Shown piece by piece: positions 27,831 to 39,600 of a stretch of DNA of 64,000 bases. The notes below the pieces were generated by a model. The model saw nothing but the letters and a program-made list of their open reading frames with translations. It ran no database searches and was not told the origin of the DNA. The stretch covers positions 804,267-868,266 of the forward strand of contig CAJJDP010000008.1 in the NCBI GenBank assembly GCA_905182995.1. The letters run 5' to 3'. The first letter of the stretch is position 1. Every line of letters begins with the position of its first letter. Made by a program: the position numbers and the translations under genes. The DNA is from Paramecium octaurelia. Taxonomy: Eukaryota; Ciliophora; Oligohymenophorea; Peniculida; Parameciidae.

Positions 27831-28980
27831 TCAAATTCTGGCCTTAGTGAATGAGATCTAGACATTTCTATTGTCAACCTCTTCATTATGCATTAAAGCC
27901 ATCACTTCCAAAGCTTGCTTAAGATTTTCCATCTTGACTAAACACATAAATTTGAACTAAGTATTAAGAACTTTGACTGCCTAAAAATGAGTATGTACAA
28001 CAACCTCGACTATACCGAATTCAGAAAAGACATCCCACATAGTTTCAGCATTTGATGACACCTTTTTAAGATTGGAGACGTGTAAGACTTAACTTGGTGG
28101 TAACAAATTCATTTTATTACTAGAATTGAATCTACAATCTCATATCTATTTTACCTGTCTGTTTCTTGTGAACCAACATAGTAATCTTGCTCATTGTAGA
28201 GTGTATCAAGACTTAAAAGTTTTTCAATAGCATCTTCTGCGACGAAAGAAATAGAAATAGTGCTATCGAAGAATTACAGTTTTTAACAGTTTTCAAAAAC
28301 GAATATTGAGTATTCTTCTTTTAGGTATTTAATGAGTGCGAAATTTTTTAACCTTGTTTATTGTAGATTATACTTAATGAGTAAGATTTTATCAATGTTT
28401 CCGAAATTACTAAAGATATTATACAGTTTTTAAGCGTCTAAGTTCTTTCCTTTGATTCCATTCAAACATAATGTTGTTGTGTGTTGAAGTGTGGAGGAAG
28501 AATTGATTTTCCTTTTGCTTGAAGGCTGTTGTTTGTCATCCTCTTGGACAACTATATAGAAATTGAAATTTATACTTTCATTTAAAGATGTAGAATGACG
28601 ATTTCGTAAACTGCTCATGGTAGAATCATTTATAAGATCGAGTGAGCAATTGTTTAAGGAACCTGATTAAGGGGGCTTCTCATCCGAATAAAACGAACAT
28701 TTGATAAAGTTCGAAGATAATTAATCAAGAAATGACTTTGCTGATTTCGCAGCTTCTGGGGTTCCCATTTCAACTAATACTTTGTAGTCCATTAAGGATT
28801 TGTTTAAAATTTTCACTTAACTGACCGGTCCATACCTTGTTTTTGATAAATTTCATACTGGGTTAAAAGGGAACCAAAATATTCGGGACTCAAATTTTCT
28901 GGTGGAGCAATTAAACTTAGGAGAAGCATATTTGAATTCATCCAAGATTCAGGTAAAACTGGCGAAGAGAAACTAATCAT
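27831..28980 (-). CDS. RNA-binding protein with RRM domains, PTB/hnRNP-L-like
   Basis: The model gives 360 residues with introns of 23, 21 (both AAG acceptors) and 23 nt, start at 28980. Three RRM-like units are visible. In the first, LLTQYGPVSQVKILNKSL is followed by DYKVLVEMGTPEAAKSAKSF. In the second, TTLCLNGIKGKNLDAQKLYN leads into FGNIDKILLI. In the third, SQVLHVSNLKKVS leads into MWDVFSEFGIVEVVV and FMCLVKMENLKQALEVMALM. The degenerate RNP motifs and VLVEM-type strands resemble polypyrimidine-tract-binding and hnRNP L proteins, which regulate splicing and mRNA fate. The specific orthologue is not settled. Confidence 0.75.
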
Positions 28981-29074
28981 TTTAAGTTTCTTTTAATAAA
29001 TTATTAATCATTTTTATATCTTCAAGGTCAGATTTCCATTTAAATCTTATTAATTTTATTAAATTTATATAAAC

Positions 29075-30422
29075 TCATTTGCGAATACCAAATCTAGCTT
29101 AATAAGCATTCTTTTCCTTTTTCCTAAAAGTGCTTATCTTAACCATTCCCCTTGCATTCGACTTCCTGCCACCTTGTCCTTTGATGTATCCACCCACATA
29201 TCTATTAAGTTGAGGTTCAATCTAATCAGGTTCCAAATAAACATTTGGAATGCTATAACCTTACAATAAATAAATTGGGTTACTTTTGTTCTTGATGAGT
29301 TATTCTGATTGTCTCTTAATGTCGGTATATTCCTCTGGATCATAGGCTTCAAAGTCAGGAAGTGGATGCACAGGTCTGTTAACAGGAATGTAATGCAATC
29401 TATTAATCGTTAAAGTCATCATCATTACGTTTCAACAATGTCGTGTTTTAGATCTGCATGCTAATCATTGGGGACGATTTTCTGTCTGTTATTCCTATTT
29501 CTCAGGAAATCATCAATTAAAGCTCTGCTCACAACTTGACTCGAAGCATAGGCGAAATCATAAATTCTTTTGAGAGCAATTCTAGCAACTTTTACTCGTT
29601 TTCTAACCTTAAGAATGTATCTGAAGGCTTCATCTTGACTTAAAGGAATTAGATCTAAGTGTTATTAATTAAAATACCATTGATCCAAGTTGATTTCTCT
29701 TCCAATGACTTCTAAGTTTGAATGGCCAAATTTTAAATCATTATTTGTTCCTTCAAATTTTTATTGTCGACTTTGATGTTTGCTTTCTCTTGCGAAAGTT
29801 GCTTCAGACCTTCCATCTACTTTTCTGTAAACCATTGCTTAGCTATTTCATTGATCTTCTTGAAAACCAGCTCTTTCTTTTCTGGGTTTGCTGCCTTGTT
29901 GTCCTTCTCAATTTAATAGACTTCAGCTCTCAATCTGTCCCATTCCTTTTCTAATTCTACTGAAGTGGCAGGAATTTCTTCTACCTTTTATTAAGAATAT
30001 AAAATTTTCCTTTTCAAATCATTATTCACTTAATTTTCATTTATTTTGTCCAAGAATTGGTATTCAATTGAGCTTTAAAAGGGCCTATTGAAGGGCTTGA
30101 ATGTATCAACTGAAATTGGGGTTTTGGGTTTTTCATATAAAGTCTTAGAGCCGAATTTGATGAGGGGAGGTGGCAATAAATCGATCCAAGACAAAAATCT
30201 ATGTATTTTTGGAGTGACTCCAGCTCCCTATGCCAACCAGTATCGTATTCTAGGTTTATTCAGAATGACTGATCTCTGTACAACCTTTCTTTCATGAGGT
30301 ACCCAATATCCAAGATGCTCAATGAATCTACCTTTAACGTTTCGTTTCCTTGGTGCCACTACTATCCACCAGAACTTGTGATTCCTACAACCATGGTTTT
30401 GAAGTCTGATAACGACGTGCAT
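29075..30422 (-). CDS. Mitochondrial ribosomal protein bS16m with long C-terminal extension
   Basis: The spliced product is 431 residues with two introns (23 nt near 29656-29678 and 29 nt near 29399-29427), start at 30422. The first 65 residues are a bS16 domain: VVIRLQNHGCRNHKFWWIVV followed by GRFIEHLGYWVP. Bacterial bS16 is only about 80-90 residues, so about 350 residues are extra. They include a charged helical region and a basic end with GGYIKGQGGRKSNARGMVKI. Ciliate mitoribosomal proteins are often extended. No obvious separate import signal precedes the domain. Confidence 0.82.
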
Positions 30423-30676
30423 ATAAATAAATAAAAAATATTTATGTCAAATATTATTCAAATCACTTATGTCCAAATACAATTTGGATTGTCAAAGTAT
30501 TTCATCCAACCCACTATCCATTTGTCTTAAATTGTAATCAGCTATTGCTCTAATATTCTCAATTTCAATATTATTATGCTAGACCTTAGAATTAGTAATT
30601 AACTATTATCATTTATATCAAATTGTAATTTTTATTCACAAATTAAGAATGGTTTAGACTTGATATTCTTAAGCAA
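30423..30676. other. Intergenic between divergent genes
   Basis: About 250 bp holding the promoters of bS16m and of the kinase to its right. No coding sequence is seen. Confidence 0.5.
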
Positions 30677-32295
30677 ATGACTCTGTCGCAGACTTTAAAA
30701 CATCCTATAAGTGGAAGGATTGATTTGCAATTTGAAATCAAAGTTTAAGATCACTCTTAATATACCTATAACTATATTAGTAAAAGGTTAATTATTAATT
30801 ATCAATTAATGATTAATATCTCCAAACTCATAAAGCAAAGACAATAGTACTCTACGATATTGGAAGACAACTCAAAATTATTCATCAAACCTAATGATGA
30901 GTAAGGGGATGTCACTTTTAGGGGAGAGTTTTTAATTTAGAAGAACGGAAAACTGAAAAAGAAATAAATTTAATTTTAGCAACACATCCTTGTTTATTCC
31001 AAAAATGTAATGATATTTACAAATATCTAAGAAACATATTAATATATTGAATGCTACATTATTGTTACATCTCACTAATCTCAATGAAATTGAAGGATTG
31101 AGGTTCATAAAATCAGGTACTTCTATCGACATCTATAACAACGTAATCGAATTATACAATTATACTCGCAAGTACTGTATTTAGAGGGATATTCCAGAGA
31201 GATACAAAATTACTTCAACATTGTATTATGGCAGTAATGCTACTGTAAATTATTGTTCAATTATTTAAGTTTCTGCAACTAGAGTCTACATTGCAGGGTA
31301 AGGCTGTTTACGTTGCCAAAATCTATGAAAAATAAAACTACACGACTGCAGACTAGGTTTCTGGACTTAAGAAAGAAGTTCAGATTCTAAGACAGTTGAA
31401 TCATTCACAAATTTCAAATCTTGTGGAAGTATACGAAAATGATGAATTGATTTTTTTGGTAATGGAGTAATTGAAAGGAGAGACTTTATAAGGGCTTTTA
31501 GAAAATTCATAAGAATTCAGCGAGAACCAAATCAAGTAAATCATGAGACCTCTATTTGAGTGTGTTGGCTATTTACATAATACTAATATCTTCCATAGAG
31601 ATATTAAGCCATAGAATATTAAATTTAGATAATCTGAAGATTATCTTTAACCATGTTTAATTGATTTTAGTTTGGCTGATAGTTGGAATAAGAACGGCAG
31701 ATATTTATTTACTAGATGTGGAAGTGTGGGTTATGTGGCTCCTGAAGTTCTTTAAGACAAGAAATACATTCTCAATATAGATGTCTACAGTTTAGGAGTT
31801 ATTCTGTATATATTGGTAACTTAGAAACATCCCTTTGAGGATGCAGATCACAGTAAAAAGATACTCAAAAATTATAATGGCAAAGTTGATTTTACTTAAG
31901 TTCAATGTTCTCCAATTCTTTTGGATCTTATCAGAAAATGTCTAGACGTAGATTTTACTACGCGTCCAAGTTGTAAGGAAATATTGAGTCATCCCTTCTT
32001 TAGTAATAGAATTCCAAAATTGCTTTCATTTAAAATAAAAGATCATAGGAAATCTACAGCCATCAAAACTGCAAGAAATATCAATTTTAACAGTGCTAAT
32101 AATTTAGCATTAGAAGAATCTATGAATAGTCTCAGCTAATCCAAATCTCCTTCCTCATTTGTTAGTTAAAGACGTTCTCTCAAATTATAGAAACAAAAAA
32201 CTGTGTTTCCTGAAAGTATTCAACTCAATATTTATAATAGTCAATATTTCATAAAGCAAATCAAAGTATTTCTAAACTAGATACTCTCAATATGA
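30677..32295 (+). CDS. Protein kinase with PH-like N-terminus and DFS in place of DFG
   Basis: The model gives 522 residues with two 25-nt introns, both with AAG acceptors, near 31008-31032 and 31242-31266. Residues about 80-165 form the PH-like module (GEFLIQKNGKLKKKQIQF, then LRFIKSGTSIDIYNNVIELY). The kinase part has VYVAKIY, HRDIKPQNIKF, IDFSLAD and RCGSVGYVAPEVL. DFG is changed to DFS but the metal-binding Asp stays. The ATP loop (YYGSNAT) lacks the usual GxGxxG, and the splice there is the weakest part of the model. Activity is possible but not certain. Confidence 0.8.
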
Positions 32296-32420
32296 AAGTT
32301 TGAATTGAATATATGAGTATAATATAATCAGAGAAAATAAATAATATAAACATTTTCTCGTGATCCTAAATATAATTGAAATAATGTCACTAATTTAAGA
32401 TTCATGTTTTACAATATTGT

Positions 32421-34012
32421 TCAATTTTCATCTATGACCTTATGTTTTACTTTTTATTTCATGAATGGATACTAGAATGATAGTGATTGTGAAGGCCTTT
32501 AAGAATTCGTAAGCAAAGATGGAGAAGGTTAATTAAGTTTGGTATAAAGACTATGATATTGTGATTAAGGGATTGAATTAATTGAATTAATATCTTTTGG
32601 ACTGAAACTCACATTTAAATTACTTATTCTATGAGTGGAATTTGTATAGAGAGAACTTCTTTATGCACTGGTTAATTGAGATAGTCTAGGACTGCCATAC
32701 GGCTAATCTAATCCTTATTTAATTGACAGCAGCGGAGGTAAATTCTTATGATTTTAAATGCTTTGTCTATATTGAGGACTTTTAAATTGGATATTTTTCA
32801 TCTTTGTGTTCACTTTCAATTCCATTAATTTTGAGATTTTCTCATTCCTAAACCAAATATGATTTAATGCCATTTAAGATGTAATCCTCTCTTTTGGATC
32901 TGGTTACAAGATACTTTCTATAAAATGGATCCCTTCCTTAGTCAGTTTCAAAGGTTAAAGGTCTACAATGCCCTCTTCATTTTTTTCAATTATTTCTCTA
33001 TAATTTTAAGAATCAAAGGGTTTCTTCCCAGTCAAAGAATAATATAGAATGATTCCGACACTGTAAACATCAACTTTGCAATTATATTCTTGATTTTTTA
33101 ATATTTCAGGAGCAACGAATCCTGGTGTTCCACATCTCTAAAAAAGATGATTGGGAGCATCCTCATCGGAGTCCGAGTCATGAGTAATCCTAACGGTATC
33201 TGCCAGACCAAAGGAAGTTATACAGGGATTATCTAAATTACCATTTAATCTCAGCCCAATATTTTCAGGTTTGAGATCTCTGTGCATGACACCCTTAGAG
33301 TGTAAGTATGCTAGACTTTTAAACAATTTAAAAAATAACTTGGATGCCTTTTCTTCTGAAAGCAAAGGCCATTTTAATAAGTATTGATCCAGATTACCTC
33401 CTATAATTAATTCTTAGACTATTATAATTTAATCTTAATTTTCAAAAGTTTCGATATATTTTTAAACATTTTCATCATTTATTCTTCTTAAAATACGCAA
33501 TTCTTTCTCTAGTGTAACTTCTATTGTAGCGTTTATCAATTTCTTATTATAGATTTTACATTGAAAATCATTTTTGTCCTTTCTACTTCTTATTCTGAAA
33601 ACCTTGATAATAAGTTATTATACTAACCTCTGCTTTATCATTGGAACTAATTTTCTTTAGAATTTGATAATGATTAGGAAATTCCAATTGAATAGTGAAT
33701 TTCTTTAATACACACATAAGTCTATCCAAATCTCCAAACATCTCAAATTAATCAAAGCATTTGATAAGCCTGATTCCTTCTCCATATTATGTGTTGTGAA
33801 TGATTTCTAAAATAGAGTTTTCATAATCAATCCAACACAAAGATCCCTGTATAGATTATAATTAATACATCTTTTTTTTGTTTAACTATGATATTTTCAT
33901 GAACCATTATGGTTTATATTTTTTTCTAATGTTGTTTAGATTCCATAACAACTATCTAAACAACATTCAATTCAGTAGTAATTTTAGGAATTTTGGATCT
34001 ATTCCACTGCAT
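32421..34012 (-). CDS. Kinase with PH-like N-terminus and SFG in place of DFG, probable pseudokinase
   Basis: The model gives 514 residues with two introns (22 nt CAG acceptor, 25 nt AAG acceptor), start at 34012. A PH-like N-terminus (HENIIVKQKKDGSLCWIDYE) precedes a kinase domain. It keeps [23 protein letters not shown] and VDVYSVGIILYYSLTGKKPF. However the DFG Asp is Ser (TSFGLAD) and the glycine loop is ISSNDKAEVFRI with no glycines. Both nucleotide and metal binding should be impaired. A Ser-rich, proline-containing tail of about 130 residues follows. Its stop is 126 bp from the convergent DFS kinase, so the pair may be an inverted duplication. Confidence 0.85.
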
Positions 34013-34343
34013 CCTTACAAAATCCTTTTAAAAGAAACACTTTCTGTGAGTTTATTCATATGTAATCTTTTTTTCAGTCTCCAAATTTAGTTTATGAAAT
34101 AATCTTTTCATTAAATAATGAAAAATTTTAATTAAAATTCATTTCGAGCATTTTAGAAATGCCCATAAAATAAATATTAATCATACATTTAAATATGATT
34201 TAATAAGTAACATACTACAATTTAGAAGTGTAATCATAACAGATAAGCACAGATAATTGATTTTATTTATGCTGTCTGTGCTTAAAAATTGTCACTAATA
34301 AAATGTATAGAAATAAAAAATAATATATAATAAATAAATTTTA
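34013..34343. other. Intergenic between divergent genes
   Basis: About 330 bp, AT-rich. The last part of a possible upstream exon of the kinase may extend to about 34060. A short inverted pair, GATAAGCACAGATAA and its near-complement TTTATGCTGTCTGTGCTT, lies at 34239-34284 and could form a hairpin. Confidence 0.4.
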
Positions 34344-35122
34344 ATGTCAATTTTTCACGTGACAGATATATCTGAAAAACCTTCCTCATACACTAGCCAA
34401 TTGGCAAACAAAGATGTTAGTTTCATTTTATATCTAGATCAATTATCAAGTGTTAAGGAGTGAAGTCAGAACTTCAATAATAGATAAATACAATCATTTC
34501 GAAAAATTAGGACAAAAACCAAAAAGTCCAAAAGGAGGGTAACAGAGCAAAGAAAGTCCAAGAAAGCACTAAAATACTTTACGAACTTTAGACATTTTAT
34601 TTGGGAAACCACCTTAGAATCAAGAATAAGTATCTCAATCTTCACCTGCCAAGATCAGTGGATTAAAGAAAAAGTAATATTCATAACTATAAATTCCTTA
34701 GGATGCAACAAATAGGCACCTAAGAACAAACAGGCAAGTTCCACCTTTCAACAGGAGCCTAGGATTTTAAGAGCACTTATTATGATTAGTCAGGAGCCAA
34801 ACACTCGTTCTTATCTCCATAAAGTAGAAACACACAGGACGGTTTAATGAGATCGGGATCTCTGACATCAAAGTTTTATCCAGAAAGAGGGTACAATTAA
34901 GTTATCATTTGAAAGCACATAACTCAGTAATGCTGTCCCAATCTAACGATTAGTTGAGATACAAAACTTATTAGAATTGACTCCTTCAAGTGAACTTCAA
35001 ACTCTACCAAGAAAGTATTATGATATAGTAATGATTATAGTTACTTGGACGAACTTCAAAGAGTAGCCAGTTCAATACAAAGGAATTTGAAGCATCACAA
35101 CGATATTCGCCTAAAATAGTGA
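34344..35122 (+). CDS. Uncharacterised polar protein
   Basis: The product is 225 residues with four introns (22, 28, 25 and 26 nt) that together restore one frame, start at 34344. Sequence is Ser/Gln/Lys-rich and low in hydrophobics (SPKGGQQSKESPRKHQ, then FHLSTGAQDFKSTYYDQSGA). It ends with a helical stretch, YLDELQRVASSIQRNLKHHN. It looks disordered and may be cytoskeletal or ciliary. No known family recognised. It ends 39 bp before the next gene in the same direction. Confidence 0.6.
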
Positions 35123-35161
35123 AAATATCATATTTTAATAAACAAAAATTAATTTTTTTTA

Positions 35162-36803
35162 ATGAGCGGATTCAAACTATACAGATCTAGAATAATATTG
35201 GCGCTGTCATCTTAGGCTTATAAGAGAGCTCATAAGTTATCATCGCAAACATCTACTGAGCCTGAATTTGTTGATTAGCCATTAAATAAACAAATAAAAT
35301 TAAATGATTAGAGTTTCATTAAAATTTAATAAAATGAGCAAAAACCAAGCAACTCACCAACACAAAACATAGAAACCTAGAAGATCATTCAGAATCTATA
35401 AAAAACAGTAACTAATCCAATTCAAAACAAAGAAAAATAAGAGAATAGTACCATAAAAATTCCTTTATAAAACATTAACTCAATTAATCATAACAATTCT
35501 TAAACTCAAAATACAACAAACCAAAATACAATTGTTGATAAAGATGTTGCAATTCAAGCTTCAAAACATGAATAAAAAAAAGAACTACCTTTATTTAGTG
35601 GCTAGAATAAATAGTAGTCAAATAATTCGTCATTATAATTATAATAATAATAATAGATTAAGCAAAATGGTCATCAAATGGAACAAACTAATAAAGCTGT
35701 AAAAAAGGAGATTAAATACTTTAAGGCATGTGGTTTACATAATATTGGAAATACTTGTTATTTTAATAGTGCTCTTCAATGTATTATTAATACTCCAAAA
35801 TTTAATGATAAATTTTTATCCGATGAAATTAAACAAGAATTAAATCCAAAGCACAAACAAGTGGCTCTACAATATTGGAGATTACTAAAGTAAATGAGAA
35901 CTACCAACAATACCAGTGAAAATCCAGTTTAATTGAAATAAGCTATCTGTAAATTTATTATTCTAATCATCAAGCAAGTTCAACTAAGAAGTTTGGTGGT
36001 CATAGACAAGAAGACTCCTAAGAATTTCTAAGAGCACTTTTGACCTGCTTACACGAAGATTTGAATAGAGTTACTGGTAAACCTATCTACAAAGAACTTA
36101 CTGCTGATCTTAATAAATAATCACTTGAAGACATAGTAAAATTGTTATTTAATTTAAGTCCAATACATGGTTTAATTATTTTAAAGGCAGAGACAATAGT
36201 TTGGTTACAGATTATTTTACCGGATAATTATTAAGCAGAGTTACTTGTAGTGTATGCAAAAACCAATCCCTAGCCTTCGATAACTTTTAAGATTTGTCCT
36301 TAGCATTCCCAAATATTTCAGGAAACTAAATTACTCTTGAAGATATGCTAAAATATTATCTGAGTGAAGAAAACATCAATCAATATACCTGTGGAAAATG
36401 TAGACAACAAAGAAAATGCACAAGATAACTTGAAATCTGGAGATTGCCAGACATTTTGGTTATTCACTTAAAAAGATTCTATTACAAAGGTCCCATGAAG
36501 AAGAAAATAAACATAGAAATAAAGTTTGGAGCCAAATTAGACTTGGGTTAGTTTATCATTAATAGTAGCGATAAATCAACTTTGAATTGCAATTACAATT
36601 TATATGGCATTGTAAAGCATTATGGAGATTTAAATTTTGGTCATTACTTTGCGTATTTATATTTGTCATAAATTAGAGAATGCAAACATCCATTTACAAT
36701 GAAGTGGTATTAACTGAATGATAGTTCTGTTTAAGAGATAAAGCCGAAGGTCTCATATGAATCCGATAATTCAGCTTATTTATTATTATACAGTCGTATC
36801 TGA
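35162..36803 (+). CDS. Ubiquitin-specific protease (USP family)
   Basis: The product is 530 residues with introns of 26 and 23 nt, both AAG acceptors. After about 180 disordered, Gln/Asn-rich residues comes the catalytic Cys box GLHNIGNTCYFNSALQC. It is followed by FGGHRQEDSQEFLRALL, the finger with two CxxC pairs (CSVC, CGKC) and LPDILVIHLKRF. The His box is YGIVKHYGDLNFGHYFAY, and WYQLNDSSVQEI completes the domain. All catalytic residues are seen, so it should remove ubiquitin from proteins. The substrate is unknown. Confidence 0.92.
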
Positions 36804-37123
36804 TAAATATATTTTGTGAATAAAGTGTATTATTTATGGTTAAGCCTTTTTGATTTCACTAATATAAGGCTGATTTGAGAGGATATTCTCTTCAAAAATA
36901 TAGTATCGACATTAAATCGTTAATCCCCACTAAGAAAAATAATATTATCAAGATAATACGAACTGTTTTTAATTAAATAATTATAATAATTAAAAATATT
37001 TAAATTAATTTAGATCTTTCATTTCAAAACACCCAACAAAATATAAAATTAAGGAGAAGTTTTTAGATCCACTCCTTTATTAAATACTGATAAATTTATA
37101 ATGTCGATGTATATAGATTAAAC
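36804..37123. other. Intergenic between convergent genes
   Basis: About 320 bp of AT-rich sequence separating the 3' ends of the protease and dioxygenase genes. Nothing is recognised. Confidence 0.5.
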
Positions 37124-37903
37124 TCAGGAATTCAATATTAAACTGGTCATTGAAAATGAAGACATTACTACTTCATCATTGAAGAAAGTCACTTTATCAC
37201 TACTTTCTTGGAGTCCCAAAATGTAGAGCAAAGGCAGATAATGCTCTGGCGTTGGACTTGCTCTTAATCCATGTTCTAATTTCTTGTAGTTAATTAATTT
37301 ATCATGTTCTTTTTTTAGAATCATGTCTTTGACTTACAAATTGAATTAGGCAGCCCAAGGTCTAGGCTTTGCTGTATCTGTCCATTCCATTTCCTTGAAA
37401 CTATGTATGATGTTTCCACTTCCTATTATCATGACACCTTCTTTCCTCAACGGTGTCAATTTCTTTCCAATATTATAATGTTCTTGTTCTGACAATCTAG
37501 TGCTTAGACTTAACTATATAACAGGAATTTCTTATTCAGGGTACATTTACTGTAGTATTGTCCAGGAGCCATGATCTAATCCCCAAGAGTTGTCTATTTT
37601 AGCATCTGGGAGTAATTGTAGGATTCTTTCACATAAGTTCAAATTCCCAGGAGGGGTATACTATTACTCATACAATTTTTTAGGGAATCCTCCAAAGTCA
37701 TGAATGGTTTTTTGCTTTTTATTACCTGTTACTTTTATTCCATCGGTCTCCCAATGAGCTGATACAGCAAGAATGGAATTTGGTTTAGGTAAGGTCTTTG
37801 CGAGTTCCTTCCACTTGAGAGTGAATGCATTTACTTCTATGCCATTCATAGGGGATCCATGACCGAAGAATATAACTGGCAATGTTAACACTGTTTGAAA
37901 CAT
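37124..37903 (-). CDS. Extradiol dioxygenase of the LigB/DODA (YgiD) family
   Basis: This single-exon gene makes 259 residues, start at 37903. Family marks in order are FFGHGSPMN (first metal His), AVSAHWETDG, IHDFGGFPKKLYE, DNSWGLDHGSWTIL, VIGSG-type IIGSGNIIHSF, and PTPEHYLPLLYILG near the end. These are the metal-binding His sites of the Zn- or Fe-dependent class III ring-cleavage enzymes related to 4,5-DOPA dioxygenase. The natural substrate is unknown. Horizontal origin is possible, since the family is mostly bacterial and plant, but codon use looks native. Confidence 0.9.
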
Positions 37904-37924
37904 TCGAAATTCTGAAATTAATTT

Positions 37925-39554
37925 ATGATTAAATTTGTGTTATCTATATCCAAATATACCATTTCAAATCAATTAAAAGCAATTTAGCAGTTGAAAATAA
38001 ATAAAGAGTAATTCCAACCATTAGAATTGAGAAGACAGTTATGGAATTTGATTTAAAATCTAACAGATCAGGATAGTTCACAATTCATAGATATTTATAA
38101 AGAATTCGATTATGATTATAGAGATATCGCCGAATTTTATAACAAAAATCATATAGCGCATGATCTCATCATTAAAAAACACAAAAAAAACGAACCAAAA
38201 GTAATAATTGATTCAGCCTATTAACATTTATTGTTATTAAAGCCAACTCTATAATTCGTAGCAGAGTTTGATTATGAAAATTTACAACAATACTTGAATG
38301 AAGATGGCATGAGGAATATCTTATCTGAAACTCAAAGAGACACATTGAAAAGAGCATATACTAAAATTATTGAAAATACTTTTTATGGATTATATTTGCA
38401 AGCAATTAATAGAGGGTAGGATTAAATCAAATTGGTTGAGATGTTGAAGAAATTGGAATCCTTATTGCTTGATGAATAAAATCCAAATGATTTGATTTGG
38501 AAAACTTTCCTCTTTAGTAATCTATAAAGTGGCAATGAAAAAGTCATAAATTATTTTGCATTCGTTATGCAAAACGTAGAAGAACTGTCTTAAAAAGAGT
38601 TGATTGTCTATGCATAGATTGTATTTCTATTTTCATAAAAATTTGGAAATCATAGAACTGTGTCGATATTATACAAAAGGTTATTTGTGTACTTGACCAA
38701 GTTGAAAGATCAACTATCTTTACAAGATAGATTATTCTTTTTAAAAAAGACTCAAAAAGAATTGGATATCCCAAATAAATAAGAATTATTTTGTAAATAA
38801 ATTTATGAGCAAATTCGAGATATTTCAATTTAACATTATCCAGTAGCTTTGAAAGGACTCTGCAATTTTTATTGGATAGGAATAAAAATAACAGAAGAAG
38901 AAGAATTTGTATGATTATTATATTTAATTTTAGATTGAAAGAAATATGGAGCAATTCACAAAACAAATAGAAATAATTGATTTGTTATTTGGATTAATCT
39001 ATGCCAACTCATAAAATATACAATTGATTAAGATTCTTTTTGGGAAATTATAAAATTTAATGGAAAAATCAAGCACTCTAGAAAAATGCTATTATTATCA
39101 AATTATATATATTCTTGAAAATAGCTACAATCTACCACTCAATATTGAAAACAAAGAGGAACTTAGATCTATTTATTTTAATGGCACAAACCTAAAACAT
39201 TAACCTGAATTCAGTTAGGCAAATTTTGATATGGATGAAATACTATAATAAATTTAACAAGAATTAAATAAATAGAAAAGACCTGATTGGCGTATCATCA
39301 AAATAAAGAAGCAAGCAAATGTGCAAATTTACCAAGTCGACTTCATCGTTGAATTAGAGGGTATTTACAGGAAGAGATTAATTTATCTTGATTTTATTTA
39401 GAGGCAATCGTACATAGATGACACAAATTTAATCGGAAAATAAAGAATTAGACAAAATATCTTTAAAACAGAAGAAATTACTTATATAGACTTTAAAACA
39501 TGGTACAAATAAGTGGATAAGGTTGCCTATGTTAAGTAATTACTAGGGTTGTGA
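37925..39554 (+). CDS. Uncharacterised protein, possibly organellar RNA-related
   Basis: The product is 534 residues with one 25-nt intron near 38910-38934. The N-terminus (MIKFVLSISKYTISNQ) is basic and amphipathic, as in a mitochondrial presequence. The body is helical and repeat-like (for example VMQNVEELSQKELIVYAQIV). The C-terminal 90 residues have alternating strands and end KQVDKVAYVKQLLGL, reminiscent of RAP-domain proteins of organelles. That resemblance is weak. It shares a 21-bp gap with the divergent dioxygenase gene (37904-37924). Confidence 0.6.
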
Positions 39555-39600
39555 TTTGGTTTATAAAAATTATTATAATTTTAATAATAATAACTATATT

